Positions 53,467 to 62,681 of a DNA stretch of 64,000 bases are shown here, piece by piece. Every line of letters begins with the position of its first letter. Within the stretch, counting starts at the first letter, position 1. The DNA is from Blastomonas natatoria (lineage in GTDB: Bacteria; Pseudomonadota; Alphaproteobacteria; Sphingomonadales; Sphingomonadaceae), in NCBI RefSeq assembly GCF_003201955.1, contig NZ_QJJM01000001.1, positions 124,001-188,000 on the forward strand, read 5' to 3'. Below the pieces are notes generated by a model. It did not search any database, had not been told where the DNA came from, and saw only the letters and a program-made list of their open reading frames with translations. Both the position numbers and the translations under genes were made by a program.

Positions 53467-55146
53467 ATGCTGAAGAAAATCCTGCTTGCCGCTGCCGCCA
53501 ATGCTGTGCTCGTCGCGCCGCTCCACGCGCAACCCGCCATGCCGATCGAAGCCGACCGTCTGGTCGAAACCGTTCGTACGCTCGCTTCGGACACCTTCGA
53601 GGGCCGGGCGCCCGGAACCCGGGGCGAGGAGCGGACGCTGGGCTATCTGATCGCACGGTTCGAGGCTCTGGGGCTGGAGCCTGCGGGTCCCGACGGCCAG
53701 TGGCTGCAGAAGGTGCCGCTGCTGCACACCAGGCTGCAGACACCGCGCCAGCTCGCCTTCGCCACGCCCGGCGGGGCGATTGCAGCAAGGCCTGCCGAAG
53801 ACATCTATCTGTCGACCATCCGCCCGGAAGACAGCGCCAGTGTTGCAGGAGCGCCGCTGGTGTTTGTCGGTTATGGCGTGAAGGCGCCCGAACGCGGCTG
53901 GGATGATTTCAAGGGGGCCGATCTCAAGGGCAAGGTTGCGGTCTTCCTGATCAACGATCCCGATTTCGTCGCCAGCCCGGGCGAGCCTGCCGCTGGCAAG
54001 TTCGGCGACCGCACGATGACCTATTATGGCCGCTGGACCTACAAGTTCGAGGAGGCCGCGCGCCAGGGTGCTGTCGCAGCGCTGATCGTGCACAATGCGG
54101 CGGGCGTCGGTTATGGCTGGAATGTCGTCATCAGCCCCGGCGGCGAGAATTACGACATTGTCCGTGCGCCCGAGGCGCTGACGAGCCTCAAGCTGCAGGG
54201 CTGGCTATCGGCCGACATGTCTGTCCGGCTGTTCGCAGCAGCAGGGCTGGACCTCGCGAAGCTGGAAGTGGAGGCGCGCTCGCCCCAGTTCCAGCCGATC
54301 GAACTCAAGGGCGTCACGCTGAATGCCGATATCCCGGTGCAGCCCGAGGTGGTGACCAGCCACAACGTGCTGGCGAAGATTCCGGGCACCATGCGGCCGG
54401 ACGAGGTGGTGATGTTCGGGGCGCACTGGGATGCCTATGGCGAAGGCAAGCCGGACGCGCAGGGGCGGATCTATCGGTCCGGAGCGAATGACGATGCCCT
54501 GGGAATTGCAGGCATGCTCGAGATAGCGCGCGCGATGAAGACCGCGCCTGCTCCGCAGCGCACGGTGGTTTTCGGGGCCTGGACGGCGGAAGAGCGCGGA
54601 CTGCTGGGGTCGGAATATTATGCCGCCAACCCGGTCTATCCGATGGAGCGGACCGTGGCCAATCTGGGCCTCGACATCCTGCAGACCGCAGGCGCTGCGA
54701 AGGATGTCGTGCTGGTGGGCAAGGGGCAGAATACGCTGGAGGATGACATGGCCCGGGTGGCCGCCACCCAGGGCCGTACGGTGACTCCAGAAAGCCTGCC
54801 CGAGCGCGGGCTGTTCTACCGCGCTGACCATTTCTCGTTCGCCAAGCGCGGCGTGCCGGTCATGCTGCTCATGGGCATAGCGGGGGCGTCGAACCTCAAG
54901 CAGGGGGGCGTCGCGGCTGGCCAGGCGTGGATCGATGCCTATACCGGCCAGTGCTATCACCAGGCCTGTGATGCGTGGGGGCCGGACTGGAACCTTGACG
55001 GTGCGGTTCAGGATATCGCGCTGACCGGCATCATCGGCGCGGACCTTGCGAATTCGGATCGCTGGCCGCAATGGAAACCGGGGTCCGAATTCAAGGCGAT
55101 CAGGGAGAAAAGCCTGCAGGATGCTGCAGGCTTGCGCCGGAAATAG
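53467..55146 (+). CDS. Exported M28 family metallopeptidase
   Basis: The 559-residue protein has a signal peptide (KKILLAAAANAVLVAPLHAQ) and an M28 aminopeptidase fold with PA-domain insertion (about 125-260). The zinc ligands and acid residues are present: GAHWDAYG (His-x-Asp near 319), SGANDDALGIAG (bridging Asp), TAEERGLLGSEYY (Glu pair) and a distal His in YRADHFSFAKRG. It should release N-terminal amino acids in the periplasm. The ribosome-binding site ACGGGGTA sits just after a strong hairpin. Confidence 0.92.
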   Translation: MLKKILLAAAANAVLVAPLHAQPAMPIEADRLVETVRTLASDTFEGRAPGTRGEERTLGYLIARFEALGLEPAGPDGQWLQKVPLLHTRLQTPRQLAFATPGGAIAARPAEDIYLSTIRPEDSASVAGAPLVFVGYGVKAPERGWDDFKGADLKGKVAVFLINDPDFVASPGEPAAGKFGDRTMTYYGRWTYKFEEAARQGAVAALIVHNAAGVGYGWNVVISPGGENYDIVRAPEALTSLKLQGWLSADMSVRLFAAAGLDLAKLEVEARSPQFQPIELKGVTLNADIPVQPEVVTSHNVLAKIPGTMRPDEVVMFGAHWDAYGEGKPDAQGRIYRSGANDDALGIAGMLEIARAMKTAPAPQRTVVFGAWTAEERGLLGSEYYAANPVYPMERTVANLGLDILQTAGAAKDVVLVGKGQNTLEDDMARVAATQGRTVTPESLPERGLFYRADHFSFAKRGVPVMLLMGIAGASNLKQGGVAAGQAWIDAYTGQCYHQACDAWGPDWNLDGAVQDIALTGIIGADLANSDRWPQWKPGSEFKAIREKSLQDAAGLRRK

Positions 55147-55158
55147 TGGCGCCAGCGA

Positions 55159-55941
55159 TCAGCAGGCGGCGCGCAGCGAAGGTTGCGTGTCTTCGGGCCA
55201 GTTGACAGGCGAGACCGCAGCAAGAGCTGGCCTGGCAAACAGATATCCCTGCATCAGGCCGACGCCCATGTCAGCCAGAGCCTGATATTCGCCCAGTGTC
55301 TCGATCCCCTCGCAAACGACCTCGACGCCCAGGTCGGCCATGATGTCGAGCGTGCCCTTGAGGATGCTGCGTCGCGCGCGGTCGGTATCGATGTTCCGGA
55401 TCAGGTCCATGTCGATCTTGACGATATCCGGCTGGAACTTGGCGAGCAGACCAAGGCCGGCATAGCCTGAACCGAAATCGTCGATCGCGGTCTTGAAGCC
55501 CATCGCGCGATACGACCGCAGGATGTTGAGCAGATGGTTGGTGTCCAGCTTTTCCGTCTCGGTAAACTCGAAGATGATGCGGTTGAGCGGAAAGGCGTGT
55601 TTCATCGCCGTCGTCAGGGTCAGGCGGATGCAGGCGCGCGGCTCGTAGACGGCATTGGGAAGGAAATTGATCGACAGGTTCGTGCCACTTTCGGCAAATC
55701 CCAGCGAGGCAGCCAGTTCAATCGCCTTGACGCGGCACTGCTGGTCGAAAACATAGCGGCTTTCGTCGGACACATGGCCCAGCACCTGGTCTGCGCCTTC
55801 ACCCTTGGATCCGCGCACCAGCGCCTCATGCGCAAAGACGTTGCCGGTGCGGGCATCAATGATCGGCTGGAAGGCCATGGTGATGGGCAGAGCGAATTCT
55901 GCGCCCTCACGGCACCCGCTGCACGGGGTATTTGAAGCCAT
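55159..55941 (-). CDS. EAL domain cyclic-di-GMP phosphodiesterase
   Basis: The 260-residue stand-alone EAL protein has E39 in HEALVRG, an Asn in SINFLPN, FEFTETE, the DDFGSGYAGL loop and VKIDMDLIR, CEGIET and MQGYLF, so the two-metal site appears complete and activity is likely. A short N-terminal Cys pair (CSGC) may bind a metal or sense redox (inference). It is cytosolic. It is convergent with the M28 gene (12 bases between stops). Confidence 0.9.
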   Translation of the reverse strand: MASNTPCSGCREGAEFALPITMAFQPIIDARTGNVFAHEALVRGSKGEGADQVLGHVSDESRYVFDQQCRVKAIELAASLGFAESGTNLSINFLPNAVYEPRACIRLTLTTAMKHAFPLNRIIFEFTETEKLDTNHLLNILRSYRAMGFKTAIDDFGSGYAGLGLLAKFQPDIVKIDMDLIRNIDTDRARRSILKGTLDIMADLGVEVVCEGIETLGEYQALADMGVGLMQGYLFARPALAAVSPVNWPEDTQPSLRAAC

Positions 55942-56103
55942 GGACTGATCTCCGCCGGAAGCAGCGTTTCATCCTCGTGAAGAAAGGTGAATATATGGTT
56001 GATCCTGGACATGATGTGGGGCGGGCGGATGGGAATTCCGACAGCGCAGCCCGGTTGGTGCCCACGAACGGAAGTTGCACTGCACCGCCGACAGCGGTCT
56101 GCC

Positions 56104-56736
56104 TCAGGCCAGCGCGGCGGCAGAAACGATGTGACGGCCTGGGGCTGCCGTCACCGCAGCCTCGATCAGCGCACTGGCAATGTTCTCGGCCGGACTGATC
56201 CGCCAGGCGCGCGGCAGCACCGGACCCAACAGTGTCAGGACTGCATCCGACAGCCGCTCCATCGCGCGAAACTCCTGCCGCTGGCCGCCTATCAGGCCGG
56301 GCCGCACGACTGTGTAGCTCGGATAATCGAGCGCTCCGATACTGGCTTCGACCTCTCCCTTGGTCCGATTGTACAGCAGACGCGAGCCGGCATCCGCGCC
56401 GATGGCCGAGACCAGCGCAAACGCCCGGGCACCATGGGCGCGCGCGTGCGTCGCGATCATCAGCGGATAATCGTGATCGATCCGGTGGAAAGCTTCAGCC
56501 GAACCCGCCTTGGCCCGCGTCGTGCCAAGCGCGCAGATCACCATGTCGCAGCGCCACCAATCGGCATCTGCAGGCAGCGCCTCATAATCGACGATCGGGT
56601 TGACGAGCTTCGAATGCGGCGCAAGTGCCGAGCGAGTGGGGGCAATCACCTGCGCCACGCGCGGGTCGTGCAGCGCCAGGGAAAGCGTAATGCGCCCCAC
56701 AAGACCGGTCGCGCCTGCTATCAGGATCGTGCTCAT
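56104..56736 (-). CDS. NAD(P)H-binding (NmrA/SDR-like) protein
   Basis: The 210-residue protein starts with a Rossmann motif AGATGLVGR (7-15) and shows VICALGTTRAKAGS and YNRTKGEVE (the Tyr-x-x-x-Lys of atypical SDRs appears as Y..K) and VVRPGLIGG. It resembles small NAD(P)-binding oxidoreductases related to HTATIP2/NmrA. The function is unknown. It stands alone on the minus strand before tRNA-Ala. Confidence 0.82.
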   Translation of the reverse strand: MSTILIAGATGLVGRITLSLALHDPRVAQVIAPTRSALAPHSKLVNPIVDYEALPADADWWRCDMVICALGTTRAKAGSAEAFHRIDHDYPLMIATHARAHGARAFALVSAIGADAGSRLLYNRTKGEVEASIGALDYPSYTVVRPGLIGGQRQEFRAMERLSDAVLTLLGPVLPRAWRISPAENIASALIEAAVTAAPGRHIVSAAALA

Positions 56737-56818
56737 GGATGGTCCTCCAGCACGGCGCAGCGACGGGCACCGTCGCCGCCAAGTCTGACGCCAGATAACT
56801 TGCGCTGTCGAGGAAAAA

Positions 56819-56894
56819 TGGTGGAGCCTAGCGGGATCGAACCGCTGACCTCTACACTGCCAGTGTAGCGCTCTCCCAGCTGAGCTAAGGCCCC
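56819..56894 (-). tRNA. tRNA-Ala (GGC)
   Basis: The reverse complement folds as a 76-nt tRNA: acceptor stem GGGGCCU / AGGCUCC (one G-U pair), D-arm AGCUCAGCUGGGAGAGC, anticodon stem CUACA/UGUAG with loop CUGGCAG giving anticodon GGC, T-arm with GGTTCGATCC and encoded CCA. Confidence 0.97.
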
Positions 56895-57024
56895 ATCATG
56901 GTCGACTGACAGGGCCGATTTGAGGCCCCGGCGTCGGGAAGGACCGCCCTTTAGTCGAGCGATCCGGAGGTGGCAAGGGGCAATTTTGCCCCCTGCTCAT
57001 ATTTCGTATCCGGTTCGGAAAGGC

Positions 57025-57339
57025 TCAGCTTTCCTCGTCGTCGTCGTCGGCCGCAGCGACGCCCAGATCGTCGTCTCCGCCAAGGTCGACATCGTTGTCG
57101 GGCGAATCGCCGTCCTCGTCGATGTCCAGATCCTCATCGGCCAGATCGACATCCTCCTTCTCGATGACCTTCTTCTTCTCTTCCTCGAAGGGCAGCGGCT
57201 GCTTGGACTTCAGCACCGGCTCGGGCGTCCAGCTGTTGCCGCAGTTGATGCAGGATACGGGGTCGTCCTTGCCAAGGTCGTAAAAGCGGGTGCCGCATTT
57301 CGGGCAGCTGTGCTTGGCGCCCCATTCAGGCTTGATCAT
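57025..57339 (-). CDS. TIGR02300 family (FYDLN acid) protein
   Basis: The 104-residue cytosolic protein has a zinc ribbon with C12, C15, C30 and C33 around the FYDLGKDDP segment, then a long Asp/Glu-rich tail (EEEKKKVIEKEDVDLADED...DDDDEES). This two-part structure matches the alphaproteobacterial TIGR02300 family of unknown function. The acidic tail may mimic nucleic acid or chelate metal. It is divergent from aroA. Confidence 0.92.
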   Translation of the reverse strand: MIKPEWGAKHSCPKCGTRFYDLGKDDPVSCINCGNSWTPEPVLKSKQPLPFEEEKKKVIEKEDVDLADEDLDIDEDGDSPDNDVDLGGDDDLGVAAADDDDEES

Positions 57340-57528
57340 GAAAAATGCCTCGGTTTCAGCTCAATCGGGTGATCGATGTGGAGAAGGTTGCACGCTTCCG
57401 CAAGGCGGCGCGCACGCCACCGGCCGGAAAATTGGCGTGCGCCTTGCCATAGCTTTGTGCCGCTGTCAAAAGCTGCGTCGCTTTTACTCCCCCGGCAGCC
57501 TTGCCCAAACGGATATGCACTGACCATC

Positions 57529-58875
57529 ATGGCCCATCATGCAGACGAGGCCGCGCGCCCGCGCCGCTTTTCCGCCGCTTCCGCGCTGAGGGGCGCGATC
57601 CGCGTTCCCGGTGACAAGTCGATTTCGCACCGCGCCCTGATGCTGTCGGCGCTGTGCGTGGGCGAGAGCCGCATCTCCGGCCTGCTCGAGGGCGAGGACG
57701 TTCTCGCCACCGCGGCTGCGATGCGGGCGATGGGCGCGACGATCAAGCGTGGCGACGATGGCGTGTGGACCGTGCACGGTGTCGGCGTCGGCGGGCTGAT
57801 GCAGCCGGAACAGGCGCTCGACATGGGCAATAGCGGCACCTCGACCCGCCTGCTGATGGGGCTGGTCGCCAGCCACCCGATCACCGCGATGTTCACCGGC
57901 GATGCATCCTTGAGCCGCCGGCCGATGGCGCGCGTCACCGATCCGCTCGGCGAAATGGGCGCGGAGTTTGGCGCCAGCCCCGGCGGCACGCTGCCGCTGA
58001 TGGTGCGCGGCCTGCAACCGGCGGTGCCAATCACCTACCGGCTTCCTGTTGCTTCGGCCCAGGTGAAGTCGGCGATCCTGCTGGCCGCACTCAACACGCC
58101 GGGTACGACAACGGTGATCGAGCCGATTCCGACGCGCGACCATAGCGAAAGGATGCTCGCAGGGTTCGGCGCGCCGCTCACAGTCGAGACCGATCCGGAC
58201 GGGGTGCGGCATATCTCTATCACCGGCCCCTGTGACCTCAGGGCGCAGGATATCATCGTGCCGGGCGATCCCTCGTCCGCCGCGTTCTTCATTGTAGCCG
58301 CGCTCATCGTGCCCGGATCGGACCTTGTAATCGAGAATGTCGGCATGAACGTTACCCGTTCCGGGATCGTCACCGTGCTGGAACAGATGGGCGGGCAGAT
58401 CGAGAGGTTGAACGAACGCACCGTCGGCGGCGAACCGGTCGCGGACCTGCGCGTGCGGGCCAGCGCGCTCAAGGGCATTGCCGTCGATCCGGCGATCGTG
58501 CCGAGCATGGTCGACGAGTTTCCCGTGTTCTTCATCGCTGCGGCGATGGCTCAAGGCACGACCGTCACCAGCGGGCTCGACGAGCTGCGCGTCAAGGAAT
58601 CGGATCGCCTGGCGACCATGGCGCGCGGGCTGGAGGCGATCGGCGTCGTGGTCGAGGAGCGTGAGGATGGCCTCGTCATCACCGGCAGTGGCGGTGCGAT
58701 GCTCCCCGGCGGCGGACCTGTGGCCACGTTGCTCGATCACCGTATCGCGATGAGCTTTGCGGTTGCCGGGCTGGTCAGCACCTCTGGCGTCGAGGTGGAC
58801 GACACTCGTCCGATCGCCACAAGCTTCCCCGACTTTCTGGCCCTGCTTGACCAAGTGCGGGGGGCGGGGCTGTGA
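57529..58875 (+). CDS. aroA: 3-phosphoshikimate 1-carboxyvinyltransferase (class II-like)
   Basis: The 448-residue EPSP synthase joins shikimate-3-phosphate and PEP in aromatic amino acid synthesis. K30 in PGDKSISHRALM, SLSRRPMARVTDPL, ASAQVKSAILLA, ELRVKESDR and DHRIAMS are all present, and the sequence as a whole follows the CP4-type class II enzyme of alphaproteobacteria. The PEP-site loop reads GNSGTS with Gly103 where CP4 has Ala. I start at the ATG at 57529; the longer open frame from 57376 has no homology. The B3 lactamase gene overlaps its stop by four bases (GTGA). Confidence 0.95.
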   Translation: MAHHADEAARPRRFSAASALRGAIRVPGDKSISHRALMLSALCVGESRISGLLEGEDVLATAAAMRAMGATIKRGDDGVWTVHGVGVGGLMQPEQALDMGNSGTSTRLLMGLVASHPITAMFTGDASLSRRPMARVTDPLGEMGAEFGASPGGTLPLMVRGLQPAVPITYRLPVASAQVKSAILLAALNTPGTTTVIEPIPTRDHSERMLAGFGAPLTVETDPDGVRHISITGPCDLRAQDIIVPGDPSSAAFFIVAALIVPGSDLVIENVGMNVTRSGIVTVLEQMGGQIERLNERTVGGEPVADLRVRASALKGIAVDPAIVPSMVDEFPVFFIAAAMAQGTTVTSGLDELRVKESDRLATMARGLEAIGVVVEEREDGLVITGSGGAMLPGGGPVATLLDHRIAMSFAVAGLVSTSGVEVDDTRPIATSFPDFLALLDQVRGAGL

Positions 58876-59813
58876 TCGGTCGGCTGGCCCTCGCGTTTCT
58901 GGCGGCCTTGCCGCTCGCAGGTTGTGCGTCGATCAGCGCGCCCGGGGCGCCGCTGGCAAGCGATGCGCAGATCGCGAAGGCCGAGCGCCAGCCGATCGAC
59001 GAGACCGGGATCGCCATGCGCTGGAACGAACGGCTCGCGCCGTTCACGATCATCGACAATGTGCATTATGTCGGCACTTACGGGCTTGGCGTATTCCTGG
59101 TGACCACGCCCGAGGGGCATGTGCTCATCGATGGTGCGCTGGCGCAATCTGTGCCGCAGATCCTCGAGAATATCCGCGCCCTCGGGTTCGATCCTGCAGA
59201 CGTGAAATATCTGCTTAACACTCATGGCCATTATGACCATGCTGCAGGTTTGGCCGGATTGAAGCGCGCGAGCGGTGCGGTGATGGTCTCGAGCGTTGCA
59301 GACAAGCCCTATCTGGAAGCAGGGCGTGTCGATCACGGTCCGACCAGGGATGCGCCATTTCCCCCGGTGCGGGTGGATCGCACCGTCGGCGATGGCGATA
59401 CGATCACGCTGGGTGGGACGACGCTGACCGCCCATCTGACCCCCGGACACTCGCCGGGCTGCACCTCCTGGAGCCTCATGGCACGCGATTCCAGTGGGGC
59501 GCCGCGCAAGGTCTTCCTGCATTGCAGCGCGTCGCTCGGTGGCCAGTCGCTGGTGCCTCCCGCCTATCCGGGCATGGCCGATAACTACCGCGCCAGCTTT
59601 GCCAAGGTGCGCGGCATGCAGGCGGATGTATTTCTGGCCAACCACGACATATTCTTCGATCTCCACGCCAAGCGCGCCCGACAGCTGGCAGGCGAGAGGG
59701 ATGCGTTTGTCGATCCGTCAGAGCTGCAGCGGTTCAATACTGCCATGGAGCAGGGCTTTCTGAGCGCCCTCGCAAAGCAGCAGGCGGCAGCAGAGATGAG
59801 CAAGCGACCATGA
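58872..59813 (+). CDS. Subclass B3 metallo-beta-lactamase, lipoprotein-like
   Basis: The 313-residue protein (GTG start overlapping the aroA stop) has a lipobox LPLAGCAS with Cys at residue 18, so it may be anchored to the envelope. The B3 zinc ligands are complete: H118, H120, D122 and H123 in THGHYDH, H193 in TPGHSPG and H258 in LANHDI. This is the His116-type site, not the GOB variant. It is likely to hydrolyse beta-lactams, but B3-fold homologues with other hydrolase roles exist, and activity cannot be read from sequence. It lies between aroA and cmk with four-base overlaps at both ends (58872-58875, 59810-59813). Confidence 0.9.
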   Translation: MIGRLALAFLAALPLAGCASISAPGAPLASDAQIAKAERQPIDETGIAMRWNERLAPFTIIDNVHYVGTYGLGVFLVTTPEGHVLIDGALAQSVPQILENIRALGFDPADVKYLLNTHGHYDHAAGLAGLKRASGAVMVSSVADKPYLEAGRVDHGPTRDAPFPPVRVDRTVGDGDTITLGGTTLTAHLTPGHSPGCTSWSLMARDSSGAPRKVFLHCSASLGGQSLVPPAYPGMADNYRASFAKVRGMQADVFLANHDIFFDLHAKRARQLAGERDAFVDPSELQRFNTAMEQGFLSALAKQQAAAEMSKRP

Positions 59814-60451
59814 TCATTGCAGTGGATGGCCCGACGGCCAGCGGCAAGGGCACGATCGCCAGGGCGCTGGCCAGGCATTTCGGCCTGCCGCATCTCGATA
59901 CCGGGCTACTCTATCGCGCGGTCGGCGTGATGGCGGTCCGGCTGGGGGGCGATCCCGACAATCCTGATGAGGCGCTCGCCGGTTGCGCCTTCGACGACGC
60001 GCTGCTGGGCGACGAGCATCTGCGCAGCGAGATGGCTGGCGGGCTCGCCAGCCGCGCCTCGCGCCACCCTGCGGTGCGTGCAGCACTGCTTGAGCGCCAG
60101 CGTGCGTTCGCCTCTCAACCGGGCGGCGCGGTGCTCGACGGGCGCGACATTGGCACCGTGATTGCACCCGAGGCCAAAGCCAAGCTGTTCGTCACCGCCA
60201 GCGTCGCTGCGCGTGCGGCGCGTCGCTATCACGAGATGCTGAGCCGGGGCGAGCAGGTGACGCTGGAAGAGATCGCGGCGGACCTTGCCGCCCGCGATGC
60301 GCGCGATTCCGGCCGTGCGGTCGCGCCGCTCAAGCCCGCCGATGACGCGCTCTTGCTAGATACCAGCGATTTGACTATAGGGCAGGCCGTTCAAAGGGCC
60401 ATAGAGCTGGTGAACAGCAGGACAGAAGGCGGCATATCCGCCCGACCTTAG
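59810..60451 (+). CDS. cmk: Cytidylate kinase
   Basis: The 213-residue enzyme phosphorylates CMP/dCMP. It has the P-loop DGPTASGKGT (6-15), HLDTGLLYRAVG, the RDIGTV segment and DARDSGRAVAPLKPADDA with LIDT-like LLLDTSDL near the C-terminus. Its ATG overlaps the lactamase stop by four bases, placing it third in aroA-bla-cmk. rpsA follows after 202 bases, the common cmk-rpsA order of proteobacteria. Confidence 0.95.
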   Translation: MIIAVDGPTASGKGTIARALARHFGLPHLDTGLLYRAVGVMAVRLGGDPDNPDEALAGCAFDDALLGDEHLRSEMAGGLASRASRHPAVRAALLERQRAFASQPGGAVLDGRDIGTVIAPEAKAKLFVTASVAARAARRYHEMLSRGEQVTLEEIAADLAARDARDSGRAVAPLKPADDALLLDTSDLTIGQAVQRAIELVNSRTEGGISARP

Positions 60452-60653
60452 ATGTTTCGATCATCGTGAACATCGCACGCGCCGCAAGCGGTCCGGGCGA
60501 GCGTTCGCGCTTTTCGCACATCTGCTGCTGGCACACGCAAACATGCGCTTTTCGGGCGCTTTCTGCGGCATTCGGCCCGGAGGGCAGGTTCAGCCAAGAC
60601 CGCCGGAGACAACCGGCTGGCCGGACAAAACTGTGTTAAGGAACGTTGGATTT

Positions 60654-62366
60654 ATGGCCTCTACGGCATTTCCCAGCCGCGATGATTTTGCGGCACTTCT
60701 CGACGAATCGCTGGGCGGCGCTGCTGCCGTTGACGGCGGATTCGAAGGCCGCGTCGTCAAGGGCACGGTCACTGCAATCGAAAACGACAAGGCCGTCATC
60801 GACGTCGGTCTGAAGTCGGAAGGCCGCGTGGCGCTGCGCGAGTTCGCCGCCCCCGGTCAGGACCATGGCCTGAAGGTCGGTGACGAAGTCGAAGTCTATG
60901 TCGACCGGATCGAGAATGCCGATGGCGAAGCGATGCTGTCGCGCGACCGCGCGCGCCGCGAAGCCGCATGGGACAAGCTGGAAAATGAATTCGGCGAAGG
61001 CAAGCGCGTCGAAGGCGTGATTTTCGGCCGCGTCAAGGGCGGCTTCACCGTCGATCTGGACGGCGCCGTCGCGTTCCTGCCCGGCAGCCAGGTCGATATC
61101 CGCCCCGTGCGCGACGTCACCCCGCTGATGGACATCCCGCAGCCCTTCCAGATCCTCAAGATGGACCGTCGCCGCGGCAATATCGTCGTCTCGCGTCGCG
61201 CCGTTCTGGAAGAAACCCGTGCCGAACAGCGCACCGGCCTCATCCAGTCGCTCGCCGAAGGCCAGATCATCGACGGCGTCGTCAAGAACATCACCGATTA
61301 CGGTGCGTTCGTTGACCTGGGCGGCATCGACGGCCTGCTGCACGTCACCGACATCAGCTACAAGCGCATCAACCACCCGAGCGAAGCGATCACCATCGGC
61401 GAGACCGTCAAGGTGCAAATCATCCGTATCAACCAGGATACGCAGCGCATCTCGCTGGGCATGAAGCAGCTCGAAAGCGATCCGTGGGAAGGCGCCAGCG
61501 TCAAGTATCCGGTCGGCGCGAAGCTCTCGGGTGCCGTCACCAACATCACCGAATATGGTGCGTTCGTCGAACTGGAGCCGGGCATTGAAGGCCTGGTCCA
61601 CGTGTCGGAAATGTCGTGGACCAAGAAGAACGTCCATCCCGGCAAGATCGTCTCGACCAGCCAGGAAGTCGATGTCATCGTTCTGGAAGTCGATGCCGAA
61701 AAGCGCCGCATCTCGCTGGGCCTCAAGCAGGCACAGTCGAACCCCTGGGAATCGTTCGCAGACAAGCACCCGGTGGGCAGCGTCGTCGAAGGCGAAGTCA
61801 AGAACGCGACCGAATTCGGTCTGTTCATCGGCCTGGATGGCGATGTCGACGGCATGGTCCACATGTCGGATATCGCCTGGGGCATTTCGGGTGAAGACGC
61901 GCTCAACCTGCACCTCAAGGGCGAGCAGGTGAAGGCGATCGTTCTCGACGTCGATGTCGAGAAGGAGCGCATTTCGCTCGGCATGAAGCAGCTCGAAAAG
62001 GGTGCTCCGGCCGTGGGCGGTTCGGACAGCTCGAACCTGCGCAAGAACGAAGTCGTCACCGTCACCGTGCTCGAAGTGCGCGACGGCGGCCTGGAAGTCC
62101 AGGTCGGCGAAGATGGTGCCACCGGCTTCATCAAGCGCAACGATCTGGGCCGCGACCGCGACGAACAGCGTCCCGACCGTTTCCAGGTCGGCCAGAAGCT
62201 CGATGCGATGGTCACCGGCTTCGACCGCTCGCGCAAGCCGACCTTCTCGGTCAAGGCACACCAGCTGGCCGAAGAAAAGCAGGCCGTGGCGCAGTACGGT
62301 TCGTCCGATTCGGGCGCATCGCTGGGCGACATCCTGGGCGCAGCGCTCAAGCAGCGCGAAGACTGA
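60654..62366 (+). CDS. rpsA: 30S ribosomal protein S1
   Basis: The 570-residue protein contains six S1 RNA-binding domains; repeats begin near residues 32, 117, 202, 287, 373 and 460 (for example GVVKNITDYGAFVDLGG, GAVTNITEYGAFVELEP). It delivers mRNA to the 30S subunit. I use the ATG at 60654 (AAGGAACGTTGGATTT upstream), where MASTAFPSRDDFAALLDES begins; the open frame from 60543 is leader. The leader (60452-60653) contains a GCCGG/CCGGC hairpin (60602-60617). The codon bias is strong, as expected for a highly expressed gene. A terminator follows at 62407. Confidence 0.97.
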   Translation: MASTAFPSRDDFAALLDESLGGAAAVDGGFEGRVVKGTVTAIENDKAVIDVGLKSEGRVALREFAAPGQDHGLKVGDEVEVYVDRIENADGEAMLSRDRARREAAWDKLENEFGEGKRVEGVIFGRVKGGFTVDLDGAVAFLPGSQVDIRPVRDVTPLMDIPQPFQILKMDRRRGNIVVSRRAVLEETRAEQRTGLIQSLAEGQIIDGVVKNITDYGAFVDLGGIDGLLHVTDISYKRINHPSEAITIGETVKVQIIRINQDTQRISLGMKQLESDPWEGASVKYPVGAKLSGAVTNITEYGAFVELEPGIEGLVHVSEMSWTKKNVHPGKIVSTSQEVDVIVLEVDAEKRRISLGLKQAQSNPWESFADKHPVGSVVEGEVKNATEFGLFIGLDGDVDGMVHMSDIAWGISGEDALNLHLKGEQVKAIVLDVDVEKERISLGMKQLEKGAPAVGGSDSSNLRKNEVVTVTVLEVRDGGLEVQVGEDGATGFIKRNDLGRDRDEQRPDRFQVGQKLDAMVTGFDRSRKPTFSVKAHQLAEEKQAVAQYGSSDSGASLGDILGAALKQRED

Positions 62367-62406
62367 TCGCAACGTTCCACCCGTGCGCATGTGCGGGTGA
62401 CGTTTC

Positions 62407-62443
62407 AAAAAGGGGCATCGGCTATCAGCCGGTGCCCTTTTTT
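62407..62443 (+). terminator. Rho-independent terminator after rpsA
   Basis: A stem of about 16 pairs (A-run plus GGGGCATCGGC pairing with GCCGGTGCCC and T-run, two G-U pairs, loop TATCA) ends in TTTTTT 40 bases after the rpsA stop. Confidence 0.92.
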
Positions 62444-62681
62444 GTACGCTCCGGCGCCAATAAGGCCGTCAGCAAAAGAACAGCGTTGAAACCAATCGCG
62501 ATTTCTGACAGCATTTCAGTGCTTGATTTCTGGCAACAGCGATCGGGCACTTGCACCTGCGTTGTCCTTTAGGGGCTGGCGCGTTGGCTTGTCGGGGGGC
62601 TGGTCAATTGATTGTGGGATGCGGTGTGAGGGACGCCGCGTTCTGGCATCCCGTCGTGTAATCGATTGCAGGAGATTGGCC
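62444..62681 (+). other. Gene-free region upstream of ihfB
   Basis: About 240 bases between the rpsA terminator and ihfB contain no ORF I trust (the open frame from 62523 is an in-frame leader of ihfB). It must hold the ihfB promoter, but I see no convincing -35/-10 pair. Immediately before the ATG is CAGGAGATTGGCC, a good ribosome-binding site. Confidence 0.5.

Noticed and set aside
60636-62408. 590-codon minus-strand frame opposite rpsA
   Set aside because: Shadow of the strongly biased rpsA codons; rpsA itself has six clear S1 domains.
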